From: Spirodela intermedia
Lineage: Eukaryota > Streptophyta > Magnoliopsida > Alismatales > Araceae
Assembly (NCBI GenBank): GCA_902729315.2
Contig: LR746275.1
Location: forward strand, 3,674,001 to 3,738,000
Direction of reading: 5' to 3'
DNA length: 64,000 nucleotides
Shown: positions 40,323-51,488 of the stretch, one piece after another
How the letters are laid out: each line of letters begins with the position of its first letter
Numbering within the stretch: position 1 is the stretch's first letter
Position numbers and translations under genes: made by a program
The notes under the pieces: generated by a model
Databases searched by the model: none
Told to the model about the DNA's origin: nothing
The model's input: only the letters and a program-made list of their open reading frames with translations

Positions 40323-41900
40323 TGATGTGACTTAGTTGTTGTATAATAAATCACGTAAATTTAAAATATATAAAATTAGAAAATATTAATTTTTAGATTT
40401 TTAAAAATATTTTAGAATAAATTAATTATAATGTGATGAAAGATTTCAAAACTAGTAAAAAAAACTTTCAAATCGATTATAAGGATGCAAGATAATATCA
40501 TATAATATTTTAATTTAAATATATATATATATATTAAATATTAAATATAAAAATTATTTAAAAATTCATAAAAATGAAAATAAGGGTGCATACATCATGA
40601 TGATTTAAGCACTTGACGAATACGAATCGAACATAAATAGACTTTCATCTGGCGATTCTCACGTAAACGATTACAAACAATTTAATGAGGTCAAATTAAG
40701 TTTTATAAAAGTGAGAAGAATCGTAATTTAATGAAGAATAATTTCATAACTTAAAATCACACAAAGTATTATGAAATTAAGTAAAAATTAAGTTTTAAAC
40801 AAGAAATACAGAGTTCTAACTTCACGATAATGATCGCCGAAATTCTGCGTTTGGAAAGATTATCTTGTAGTGTCTATGGGCATCGAAGGTTCTCTTTAGA
40901 CATTGACGACATGGGTAATTTTTAGAACTTCTTGCGAAGTTAAGAAATTAATGAAGTGAGTCATCGAATCATCTCTAGTGGCTGTCACCCGATGGAGTGA
41001 AAAAATGACGACTTTGTAACTCTCTAACGATTATCACTTGACATAGATGAGTTGAATAAAAGTAGGATGCATCTTAATAAGCTTCATCTTCAAGTTCGTG
41101 CAACAAGAGGAAGCTCTTCATCGCATATGATATGCTCTCAAGAGGTGACAACTCGTTTCTCGATGAATCGTCTTCTTTTCGATGATGGCTTATTTATTGA
41201 TCAATTGGAGATGATTTACTTGATACATTTACAATCATTTTATTCATAATTATTTAACAATTTTAGTAATAGTACTCTACGAATCACATTAATGAGATTT
41301 TAATTGATGATTGAGAGATTATGACGGTTTAATATTTCACCAATAATTTGTAGGAAAATTATAATTTAATCAGATAAAAATCCCACATTGTTATATCATT
41401 CTAATAAATAAGAGGTATTTTAAGTAATAAAATTATTAAAACTTTTCGGAGAGGTTGTAATCGCCAATTTAATCTCACATTGATTATATGCCAAATTTTA
41501 AGACAGATATATAGTAATACAAGATTTACCAATCAATATTCTATTTCTCATGTGTGTACAACCACTTTTTGCTCCACACTTGGCTGGCCACCAATGATGT
41601 GGAAGAGAAGTGATGCACACGTGTCTCATATCAATCCGTCCTTAGTCTCTCGAGCCCTTACTTAGTACTATGTCCTTTTTCTATCTTTTTATTTTATTTT
41701 ATTTTTCTTCATTATCTCAAAGATAGTATTATAAAAATTATATAAATTTACATAAAATCACATAATTAATCAAAAATTCACAATAATTCACTAAATACTA
41801 TATTTTATAATTTAATATAAATATAAATCTATTTATCATCAGTTAAGGCTAAAACTATATTATTAATTAATTATTAACTCATGATAATGAAGATTTATCA
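40323..41900 (+). repeat. LTR-like repeat, family A, copy 1
   Basis: It starts TGATGTGACTTAGTTG and ends AGATTTATCA, the same ends as the other four copies in this window. It is about 1.58 kb. The flanks TTTGT and CTTAT differ by two transitions and may be a decayed 5-bp duplication. No retrotransposon protein is attached, so it is probably a solo LTR. Confidence 0.75.
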
Positions 41901-44375
41901 CTTATCAATCCATTATTTAGCTTATAATTAGACAACATTTCATAATATTGTCCATCTTTCACTAGTTTTATGACTCTAATTCATGACAACTCAATATATT
42001 ATCAAACATGTGTACACATATGTTACAAAATTCAACATGTTGCACTACAAATTGATGTTGTTAAAATGGTTTTGAAATACATACATATACAATTAGAATA
42101 TACAAAGTTATCATTTTAATCAACTCATTCATAGACTACTTTTATGTGATTTTAGTAAAGTTTTTTTTTGGGTTCAACTATTTGGAATCCTTCTTTAATT
42201 GCATTGAAAACTGTGGATCTTGTGGTTAGTTTCTTACTCTTTAGGACTAAATTTCATGTAAGCTTAAATAGATGGATAAAATGGTGGATAGATTATTGTG
42301 GCAGACGGGTCGGATGGGGGGCCCGCCGGCCATCGCCTGGAGCGTGCGGGTGCCCCCCCCGCGAATCCTCCTTGTCTTGAGCAAAGTCTCTTATCTATTG
42401 GATGAGATTTTGGAAATCAGATCATTACATAATTTGAATGTATTTTACAAAAAACCAAATTGTAAAATATATATCAATTAAAATTCTTAGAAAATTTCAG
42501 CACCATTTGTTTCATTATCTTTGTCTTTTATTTTTTTAATTATTTATGAAATACTTCTATGGGAATAATTCATGTATAAAAATTATTTGAATAATTATGT
42601 GTTAAATTTTGCACTTATCCTTTGGTGCACAAGCTTATGACATAGCTAAAGTCTCTAATCTTAATTTATCAAGACTCTAATTTTGATTTAGGTATGTAAG
42701 AATCTCAATGATAATATATGATAAATTCATGGCTCAACTTATAATGGGGTCATCTATCAGATGTGCACTATGGACACTAAAATAATGTCCACACAAAATT
42801 TGGCAATCTAAAGTCAAGTAGTTACACTTTCTAGGTGAATTTCATCAAACTGGTATAGTGATTAAAACATTTGGTACATTGTTAGTAAAAACATTTAGAG
42901 ATTGATTTTTAATTTTTAACCAAGATTTTAACTGATATGACATGCATAATGATATAGCCAATCAAAAGTATAGTAGTCAAACCTATAATCTTTTGTGGTG
43001 AATTAAAATCTATCAAATCTATCAATTAAAACATTTGATCTACGATCAATAAACTATTAATACATAGATGTTAAATTCATGTCGATTAAACTTTTAATCC
43101 TTGTCATCATTAAATCTAAGTTTTAACATTCCCCTAACAACCTTGATTTCCATTCATTTCTTGATAAACTTAAAACTGAGGATCACAAAGATTTGAATAT
43201 TGACACTATCACACACATAGGAATGACGAAAAAATAAGGGCCTAATAGAAAAGTTAAAGTTGTTAGAATCATTGTTTTATTGACAATGATAATTAAAAGT
43301 TTAACCAATCTTATTTTAATTATCTTTGAATGTTGTAGAATTGAAAGTTTTAATTACTATATTTCAAAAAGGCTAATTTACTTTGTAGCTCACAATAGTT
43401 GAAATATTGATTAAAATGTTTGTTGGTTCCAAATAGGCTAGATGTGTGTCGAGAAGAAGGCTATAATTAAATTCGTATAATTTTGACTCTTTACTTAGGA
43501 TTCTAGTAATTTTACTTGGATTATGTTAAGGTGTTTAACTTGTTGGGATGATTTGCTTGATGATGAATAAGACAAAACACATGTTATTTTATAATGGTTA
43601 AACTCTTTCTTTACATAAATTCATTTACTATCCTGCTTGGGGTTTCTAACCTACTTTTTGCTCTCAAAAAGTTTTGTTGAAAATAATGGGATCAGCAAAA
43701 CCCCTTACTCGATATATTTCATTCGTCTAAGTTCTCTATGCTCAAAGACAATAATTTTGTATTTCCTTGTTACTAGTACTCCTTAGTAGCTTCACTTACA
43801 AAGATATGAAGTAGTTAACATAAAGACGATCCTCGTTGCTAGACAAGGTACATACACATTCAAGTAAACATTTGGAGTCTTGAATGTTGTGACAATTACT
43901 CTAAGAATCATTGATACAAATACATAAGTTTCAGAGTACAGATATTTAGATACAATTGACACTTGTCATGTGAAGGTTTTATATAGATACATTTATTGAC
44001 TAAGTTACTCATGAGATGGAATGTTTATAAAACTCAAGAACTCACGTTGGAATTCAAACAATGAGATCTGATTGGTCAAGGATTTTTTTTGGTCTTAAGT
44101 TGACTTATTCAATACTTTATGTTGTCAATGTACTTGATCTCTAATTTTTAAACATTTGATTTTCTGACACTTGGGCGCTGTCAAGTGTCATTGAAGATGT
44201 TTAGGGATACTTTGACACTTGTGAGTAGTTTTTAGATTGAGTGTCAAGTCTTATTTAGAGAGAAATGTTTCTCTATCTCTCTCTCTCCTAAATTTGACTC
44301 CCCGTCAATTTCGGTTTTCTTATCAACTTTAAACATGCGACCTTGAAGATGTTGAACTTGGCAATTAAAATCAAA
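41901..44375. other. AT-rich repeat DNA with a GC-rich patch
   Basis: It is mostly AT-rich with no readable protein. A sharply bounded GC-rich patch at about 42300-42370 (GGGGGGCCCGCCGGCC and a C-run) interrupts it. No gene is supported. Confidence 0.5.
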
Positions 44376-44790
44376 GATGTGCGACGTAGAAAAGGAAAAT
44401 TGCTAGATGCATCTTACAGGTGCTTGAAAAATGAAGGAATACTAGTCCACAACATGTGGTATTAATAGATCCCATTTATGCAAATTATCAATCTTGCTCC
44501 CATGGAAACAGGCCTCCACTGGAGCAATCATGCAAGCGATCATGGGGATTATGATCTTAGTGATTAACGTCCTCGATGTGCAACCTAAAAAGGGAAAATT
44601 GCTGAATGTATAGTACAGGTACATGGAAAATGAGGCAATACTAGTGTATGTGTGAAAAATGAGAGAATCCTTCTATTAGTCTTCTCCTCATTGCATGTGG
44701 TATTTGTAGAGCCTGCTGGAACGGCAGGGAGAAACCGTTCCTACTGATCCTTACTCTCGCTCCCATGGAAACCCACCTCCGCCGGAGCTC
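44376..44790 (+). repeat. Tandem duplication of the subtilase promoter and start
   Basis: Unit 1 (44376-44574) and unit 2 (from 44575) both contain GATGTGC(G/A)AC, GGAAAATTGCT, ACAGGT, CAATACTAGT-like and GCATGTGGTATT-like blocks. Both end in GCTCCCATGGAAAC, the subtilase start. In unit 1 the ATG is at 44502 and its frame stops after 21 codons. In unit 2 the ATG is the real start, 44765. Unit 2 has about 64 extra bases between the shared blocks. Confidence 0.8.
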
Positions 44791-46993
44791 GCCCCTCTTG
44801 TTCATGCAGGTTCTCCTCTTCTCCTTCACCCGTTTACTTTTGGCGAGCTATGGCAGTCTTCTGCCGGTAATTGACGAAAACGGCAGCGACCTGCGGACGT
44901 ACATTGTTCACGTCAGCAATCCCAAGGACGTGGTGTTCACCAGTCCGGAGGATCGGGAGGCGTGGCACCGGTCCTTTCTTCCCTCCGGTGACCTGCAGTC
45001 CGGCAGGCCTCGGATGGTCTTCTCATATGAGAAGGCCATCAGTGGGTTCGCTGCGAGGCTCACACCGGAGGAAGTGGAGGCTATGAGAAATGTGGAAGGG
45101 TTCTTATCGGCTCTCCCGGATGAAGAACTGGAGCCTCTGACGACCTACACGTCGTACTTTCTGGGGTTGAATAGGGTGAATGGCCCGTGGAATGCCACCA
45201 AGATGGGCGCCGGAATGATTGTCGGGGTCATCGACTCCGGCATCAACCCCTTCCACGCTTCTTTCGACGACGCCAACATGCCCCCGCCGCCCAAGAGATG
45301 GCGCGGTAAATGCGACTTCAACAAGTCGCCCGTATGCAACAACAAGCTCATCGGAGCCAGGAATTTCGCTGCTTCGACTCACCTGCCCTTCGATGTGACG
45401 GGCCATGGCACGCATGTGGCCAGCACGGTGGCTGGGAACTTCGTCCAAGATGCCAACGTGAACGGCTACGCAGCAGGCGTTGCGTCTGGGGTGGCGCCAC
45501 GAGCGCACCTCGCCATCTACAAGGCGAAATCCAATTCGGAGCTGCTGGCTGCCGTCGACCAGGCGATTTACGACCGTGTCGACGTGCTCTCTATATCTAT
45601 GGGTCTTCCGTCGGAAAGATTCTACCACCGAAATAGCATCGCTGTAGGGGCTCTGGCGGCGACCGAGCACGGCATTCTGGTCAACTGCGCGGCTGGCAAC
45701 AGCGGGCCGTTCCACGCAACGCTCCATAATGACGCGCCATGGGTCATGACGGTGGCAGCGACCACGACGGACAGAGCCCTGAGTGTGGAGCTCAGGCTAG
45801 GCAACGGGGTGATCCACCGCGGGGAAACCCTTGATGGCCTCCACAAGTTCCCCGATGTCTCATTGCCCCTGGTGTTCCCCGGAGACAGCGATAACAATGG
45901 CGAACGGACCTGCGTGGACAGGATGCTCGGCGGCATCGATGTCGCGGGGAAGATCGTCCTGTGTGTAGGGGACGAGATGGTTCCGCCATCTATCCCGGGT
46001 CAAGTCGTCGCCCGCGCAGGCGCCGCGGCCATGATTCTAGCCAACTCCGCCTCCAGAGGATACACGATCCTGGTGGATCCCAGCGATCTTCCGACGGTGA
46101 GGATCTCCCACTCCGACGCCCAGGAGATCATCTCTTACCTGAGATCTTTCCCCAACCCCGGAGTTCGGCTTATTCCGAGGGGTACCATGTACGGCCTACT
46201 CCCTTCCCCCGCAGTGGCGCACTTCTCTTCGAGAGGCCCCAGCACGGTAAACGGCGGCGTTGTAAAACCAGACATCCTGGCGCCGGGGGTCAACATCCTC
46301 GGCGCGACTCTCTCGGGCTCGTCCTTCGCTGTCATGTCCGGCACCTCCATGGCGGCGCCACACGTCTCTGGAGTCGCGGCCCTGATCAAGGCCGCCCACC
46401 CTCGCTGGTCTCCCGCCGCTATCAAGTCGGCGATGATGACGACGAGCTACGCTCGCGACAAATCGGGCAGTTGGCTCACCGATCAGACAGGCAACAAGGC
46501 GAGCATCTACGCGACCGGCGCCGGACATGTAAATCCGCTCAGAGCCAGCGACCCAGGTCTCGTCTACGACATCGACCCGAGGGACTACGTCGGCTACCTC
46601 TGCGGCGTCGGCTACGGCGACGACGAGGTGAGCATCGTCGCTCGCCGGACCGTCAACTGCGCCGCCGTCAAGACGATCACGGCGGAGCAGCTGAACTACC
46701 CGATCATCGCCATGACGATTTGGAGCGGTTGGCCACAGAACGTGTCTCGAACCGTCACCAACGTGGGGCAGTCCCCGGCGATGTACACGGTGGCGGTGGA
46801 CATGGCCGCCTGCGTAGAGGTGACGGTGACGCCGAGCACGCTGTCCTTCACGAGGCCCAACCAGAGGATGACCTTCACGGCGACCTTCACGCCGGTGGGC
46901 CGGTTTATCCCAGGGATGACGTTCTCGGGGGAGCTCCGGTGGGTCTCCGCCAGCCACGTCGTCAGGAGCCCCTTGTCTGTTTTCTTCTCCTGA
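44765..46993 (+). CDS. Subtilisin-like serine protease (plant subtilase, S8A)
   Basis: Single exon, 742 residues, intact. A signal peptide lies at about 1-28, followed by an I9 propeptide inhibitor domain at about 44-120 (RTYIVHVS...YEKAISGFAARLT). The S8 domain has the catalytic triad Asp157 (GVIDSGI), His214 (GHGTHVAS) and Ser528 (GTSMAAPH), with oxyanion Asn312 (AAGNSGP). A protease-associated insert sits between the Asn and Ser regions at about 350-470. A fibronectin-III-like C-terminal domain is at about 640-742. The family matures in the secretory pathway and acts in the apoplast. Codons are strongly GC-ending, unlike the AT-rich surroundings. The promoter is tandemly duplicated. A broken paralogue lies 5.7 kb upstream. 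The peptide substrate and SBT subgroup cannot be fixed from sequence alone. Confidence 0.95.
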   Translation: METHLRRSSPLLFMQVLLFSFTRLLLASYGSLLPVIDENGSDLRTYIVHVSNPKDVVFTSPEDREAWHRSFLPSGDLQSGRPRMVFSYEKAISGFAARLTPEEVEAMRNVEGFLSALPDEELEPLTTYTSYFLGLNRVNGPWNATKMGAGMIVGVIDSGINPFHASFDDANMPPPPKRWRGKCDFNKSPVCNNKLIGARNFAASTHLPFDVTGHGTHVASTVAGNFVQDANVNGYAAGVASGVAPRAHLAIYKAKSNSELLAAVDQAIYDRVDVLSISMGLPSERFYHRNSIAVGALAATEHGILVNCAAGNSGPFHATLHNDAPWVMTVAATTTDRALSVELRLGNGVIHRGETLDGLHKFPDVSLPLVFPGDSDNNGERTCVDRMLGGIDVAGKIVLCVGDEMVPPSIPGQVVARAGAAAMILANSASRGYTILVDPSDLPTVRISHSDAQEIISYLRSFPNPGVRLIPRGTMYGLLPSPAVAHFSSRGPSTVNGGVVKPDILAPGVNILGATLSGSSFAVMSGTSMAAPHVSGVAALIKAAHPRWSPAAIKSAMMTTSYARDKSGSWLTDQTGNKASIYATGAGHVNPLRASDPGLVYDIDPRDYVGYLCGVGYGDDEVSIVARRTVNCAAVKTITAEQLNYPIIAMTIWSGWPQNVSRTVTNVGQSPAMYTVAVDMAACVEVTVTPSTLSFTRPNQRMTFTATFTPVGRFIPGMTFSGELRWVSASHVVRSPLSVFFS

Positions 46994-47760
46994 ACTCGAA
47001 TATCTGCCACCGAAAAACAAGTGTCCTGGCGGCCCGGCTGCTTCAGGCGCTATCATCAATCACTGGAGTTGCCGTTGTTTTCTTGAGACCGCGGGGAGGA
47101 AGGTTCCTTTTTTAATACTCACTCAAACGCAATACCCAGGGTGTCAAATGGGTACCACTCAAATGGGTACCACCCAGGATGTCAATAATCTAAGATTCCC
47201 CTGATTATATGAACGTGGAACGAATCATACACCGGCATATTGGACGAAGTTCTCGCCTAACACCCGAACTGAGTCGGACCCAAGCACGGATGACTTCTCT
47301 ATTGTCTGAAAACCATAGCATTCGTTTTTTGCCCAAAACGTCCATTTTCTCTATATTTTTGTCGTGCTACTAACCTCAATTTTTTATAAACATGTAACAT
47401 CGTCTTCATCACCATTACTATCATTATGAATAATAGCGCTATTATGCTCACCCGTGATGGAGGTTTTGCCGACTTGAGCGAGTCCTGGGCTGGGAGCTTG
47501 TTGGCTTTGGCCCTTGCGGTCGTAACGACCAAATCCAATAGACGCTGGTTTACTGTGGCGTCCACCCTTTTAGATGTCTCATTAGGCCTGACCCAACTTA
47601 GTGGACAAGGATATTCGCGAGAATACAGTCAGCCATTAAAGGGGATAATTTATTTCTTCTTTCCTTATCGGGCTATGCTATATTTTTCCTTTGAAAATAT
47701 TAAATTATACAAAGCCCCTCTGCTCCCGCAAGCCTTATTCCGCCTTGGGCGATTTGCTCA
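46994..47760. other. Subtilase 3' region and gene-free spacer
   Basis: A short direct repeat (CAAATGGGTACCAC) lies at about 47146-47173. No supported gene. The open frames here are shadows or chance. Confidence 0.5.
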
Positions 47761-47764
47761 GATG

Positions 47765-48240
47765 TCCTAATGGGCCGAACTGTTAGACTATCATCAGCCC
47801 ATATCTCGTTCAATTCTCGCAGCACAAACCGGCCGAAACTCAGGCTTCTAAGTCAAGGAAACGCAGAACAATGGGCCCTAAATAGGACCACTTGTGGGCC
47901 TGTATCGGACACCCTAGTTGGTGGTCCGTCTATTCGAACACCAGCAGACCAGATGGTGTCCGCTCACCCGCAGGGATTAAACATTGCCATAGGTAGAAGG
48001 TGGCCTCTATCGCCGAAGACTTGCGGAAAGAGCAGAAATCCCGACGATGGCGGTGCTCGGAATCCCGAGAAGAGCGCCCCCCCCGGAGACGTCTTATATG
48101 TCGACGGAGGGAGTTTTCTATGCACGGAGGGGTGGCCTCGCGCATGCGCGAATAAACAATCACCTCGGCGAGTGGCAGAGTATAAAATGAACGCCGCAGA
48201 CTCGTCGGAGCAATAAAAGAAAACGTAGGTTCCCTCTGTC
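47765..48240 (+). promoter_or_regulatory. Promoter-like region without a recognisable gene
   Basis: TGGGCC-type motifs near 47770, 47797, 47872 and 47895, a 12-bp palindrome CGCGCATGCGCG (48139-48150) and a TATA box TATAAAATG (48181-48189) are followed by a CT-rich leader-like stretch (about 48230-48340). This looks like a plant promoter pointing right, but no conserved coding frame follows before 51 kb. Confidence 0.5.
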
Positions 48241-48412
48241 TCCCTCCCAGTCTCTGTCTCTCTTTCTCTCTGTCTCTCTCTCTTTCTGTCTTTGTCTCCG
48301 TCTCTGTCTCTCTCTTTGTGTCGCTCTCTCTAGCTCTCTACGTAGATTATTTAGACAGCACTACAATAGTTTCCCATCGTTTCAACTATCCTTACGCGGG
48401 GAGATCAAGGGG

Positions 48413-48416
<4 letters not shown>

Positions 48417-48506
<90 letters not shown>
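48417..48506. repeat. Long (GA)n microsatellite
   Basis: About 45 uninterrupted GA dinucleotides. The Arg-Glu frame across it is an artefact. Confidence 0.95.
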
Positions 48507-48507
<1 letters not shown>

Positions 48508-49391
48508 GTAAATGGGCTGGCGTTCTCCAAGCACTCTCAGGAGAGAGAGAGAGAGAGTTATGCCGCGATTGATGGGCAAAATTTTCAAAGGCGAATCTTA
48601 TAGAAGCCCAGACCGGTTAAGTGACGAGTCATATTCTAGGCAAGTTTCCAGGGAAGCAAGCTCCGATTTCTGCGCCATATCGCACTGCATGTCTAGCATG
48701 GCCGGAAAAAGGAGCGAACACTTGACTTTAACGTCTGTTTCCAATTACGCTCCGTTCTTACAGCCCAGAATCGAGTGGTTATATATGAAAATATATAGCA
48801 TTTATATTTTCTCAATTTTATTTTTTTACTTGCGTACTCTTTTTTTTTACCGACATTCGCATTGAAAGTTACAGTTTTACGTGCGAATGTTGGTATTTAT
48901 TTTCATCGGAAGGCTAACTTACAGTAATTCATGTCCCCCCTCTGAGGATCCTACGGGTTGATCCCCACTCTACGCCATGCACGAGAAGAGAGCAAGCTAG
49001 AAGGTAGGCTGGTGTAAACAAAGGAGCCTAAGGTGGTAGGTGCGGATCATTCACGCAGCGGGATCCCATGTTCCCTCGGATCTCTCGTCCGATTCTTCTC
49101 CCTTCACCTCTCTCCCTTCTCTCTTCCCTTGTTATTACCCCTGCAATTGAGGCTGACTTTGACCGGGGTTTTCATGGCTTCCCTCAACCACTGGGATATG
49201 GCGATAGGATCTTAAGGAGGGCTCACATGGAGCCATGTGGGGGATGATGCGGCCGCCGGGGTAGAAGGGCCCGCCGTTTCCGGGGGTTGCTGCTGTGACC
49301 TGCCCAGTTTTGGTGTTGGATTTACGTCCTCGCTAGATTAAGCCGTGGATTGCTGGAGGACGAATTCGAAGTTAAGTCGTCCGGCTCTGTC

Positions 49392-49457
<66 letters not shown>

Positions 49458-50950
49458 ACACACACACACACACACACACTCCCCCGCCGTCCCTCCCTTC
49501 TCTCATTTGATGTTGGTCGGATTCCAGGTTCTGCTACCAGCGGTCTGCGGCAATATTCTTTTCTGTAAATCTCCGTTTGAGAGAGAGAGAGAGAGAGAGA
49601 GAGTGATCTTCTTACACGCACGCGGCCGCTGAGGTCTGGAAGAAACATTCCCATCGGATACGATACCAATCTCTGGAAACTGGGAAGAACACGATCAGCA
49701 AGGCTTGCGACGAGATCCCCGTCGATATCCCTTCAAAACTGCTCAGTTATTGTCTCTGTACGCAGAGTCTTGAAGCTCCAATCTTTAATGGCTGGAGACA
49801 CTCTACGGCCGCATTGGCCGCCGGCCTCCCTGCCGGCGATCACCGGAGACGGAGAAGGGCCACGGCTGGGGAAGGGGGAAGGCGGGCACTCAGTGGTAGT
49901 CTCAGCCTCTGGATGTCCCCCCCCCCCCCCCCTTCCTTGGAGGTCCTCCTGCGTGCTCCCAGTTTTCTGTGCGCGGTCCCCTCTGTGCTCGCGCCCGTGC
50001 GCGCAGAAGTACGCAGCAGCCCCACGCCAGTCTAGAAGCTCGCCCCGTGGGAGGGCGTCCTCTTTAATCTTGACCGTTGACTGACTTTTCGGGGGACTCT
50101 GGTGAGGCCTTTTGGAGACATTTGGTCCCCGCCCCTGCGACAGACACGTTCGAACAACGTGGGAGTCGCATAAACCGGCCGCAGGGCCAGACAAAGCGCC
50201 GCTATTGTCCAATGCGAGACACGTTTCAGGGCCACGTGTCCTCGCCTGCGGCCGGCCGGCCCCACAAGCTTATTGGGCCGGTTGCGCCCTCGGGCGTGGT
50301 CTGGGCCTGAGACCCAGAAGAACAGTTGACGGTCAGCGATTTCATTCGTGGGAGGAGAAGTGTCCCCGATGGTGGGAGGAGGCACTTGCGGTTCCGTTGT
50401 GGGTGGTGGGATCGAAAGGTGCAGGAGGAGCGGGGATTCCTTCTCATGAAAAGGGGCCTTGAACGAGAGCCCGAACCCACCGCTGTCGCCTCTGGGCGTG
50501 GGATCAAATATATCAGTCAGAGGCGTCGCTCCATGTGAGGAGGCCACATTCGCCGTCCTCTTCGGAGCTCCCGTACCCTGAGGTCCAATCGGAGTTCAGA
50601 CGGCGAATTGGTGGCCTCACCGACGGTCAGAAAGAGTGAGAGACATCTTTCAACCCCGGGTGCTCTGATCTGTCCCGGACCGGGAGAGGGGGCTTGATTC
50701 CGGCGTCAAGAGCCGCGGGGCATCTGTTTGGGAACGAGAGAGAGAGAGAGAGAGAGGGGTTGGTCTCGGGAACGCCAGAGATTTAAGTATAGTGGATTGT
50801 CGACAACATGTTGGTGATAAATAAGGGTTATTCCAAAAGATATGGGTAAGGGGCGAGAGAGAGAGAGAGGAGGGTGGTGGGGTTTCGATGGGCCCGGTGA
50901 GATGCTGAGTCCATTCTCTGCGTTATTATATCTTTTATCTTTTATCTTTT
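48507..50950. other. Gene-free spacer rich in microsatellites
   Basis: It contains CT/CA repeats (about 49386-49480), a GA run (49580-49604), a poly-C tract (49917-49932) and GA runs near 50735 and 50855. CACGTG cores occur near 50233, and TGGGCC motifs near 50275-50306. A 171-residue minus-strand frame at 50032-50547 has no recognisable domain. I support no gene. Confidence 0.45.
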
Positions 50951-50958
50951 TATAAATA
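50951..50958 (+). promoter_or_regulatory. TATA box of the RTFL gene
   Basis: TATAAATA follows a T-rich stretch about 280 bp before the RTFL start codon, with a CT-rich leader (51018-51040) between them. This is a typical plant layout. Confidence 0.55.
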
Positions 50959-51233
50959 ATATCTCGACCTACAGGCTGCTCTTCTTCCATCTCACACAGT
51001 AGCGCTACCATCCTCATCGCTCTCTCTCTCTCTCTCTCTCGCTTTCTACACACATGTACATATATATACCGTATGCATCTCGGAGGCGGAGTAAAGTTGT
51101 GCCTGAGAAGAGACTAACCTATTGAGGAAGGGGAATAGTCAGAGGGAGGGGGAGAGCGAGAGGTGCTGTAGAGATCTAGTACGAGATCTACGAGGGATCC
51201 AGGGTTCAGAGCTGAGGGAAGAAATCAGCGGGG

Positions 51234-51488
51234 ATGGAGATGGAGCTGTACATGGACGAGAAGTGGAAGCTGTCCAAGAAAGGGAGCCGGAACGGATGCA
51301 GCGGCTGCGAGGGCGGCGGTAGGCGAGGTGGCGGGGCCGTCTTCCTCAAGCGGTCGCCGTCCTCGGGCAAGGGCGGCTCCTTTACCAGACGATGCGCCTC
51401 CCTCGTCAAGGAACAGCGGGCGCGGTTCTACATCATGCGCCGGTGCGTCACTATGCTCATTTGCTGGCGAGAGTACCGTGACAGCTGA
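51234..51488 (+). CDS. RTFL: ROTUNDIFOLIA-like / DEVIL small polypeptide
   Basis: Single exon, 84 residues. The N-terminal two thirds are basic and Gly/Ser-rich and not conserved. The C-terminal part (about 50-80) is the RTF domain, FTRRCASLVKEQRARFYIMRRCVTMLICWRE, whose KEQRARFYI.RRCV.ML.CW core is diagnostic. RTFL/DVL peptides are plant-specific, sit at the plasma membrane and restrain polar cell proliferation. Overexpression elsewhere gives short, rounded organs. The start ATG at 51234 is followed by a second in-frame ATG two codons later, and either could serve. A TATA box lies 280 bp upstream. There is no intron. Genes this small are often missed by annotation. Confidence 0.93.
   Translation: MEMELYMDEKWKLSKKGSRNGCSGCEGGGRRGGGAVFLKRSPSSGKGGSFTRRCASLVKEQRARFYIMRRCVTMLICWREYRDS

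Noticed and set aside
45961-47115. 384-residue frame overlapping the 3' half of the subtilase
   Set aside because: It is a shifted reading of GC-rich subtilase codons, full of Arg, with no recognisable domain. The subtilase frame keeps every family motif.
48318-48588. Arg-Glu / Leu-Ser repeat frames
   Set aside because: Microsatellite translations of the (GA)n array. The same applies to 59896-60173 and 49322-49669.
50032-50547. 171-residue minus-strand frame
   Set aside because: No recognisable domain and several overlapping frames in both strands; it lies in promoter-like GC-rich DNA. Transcript data would be needed to revive it.
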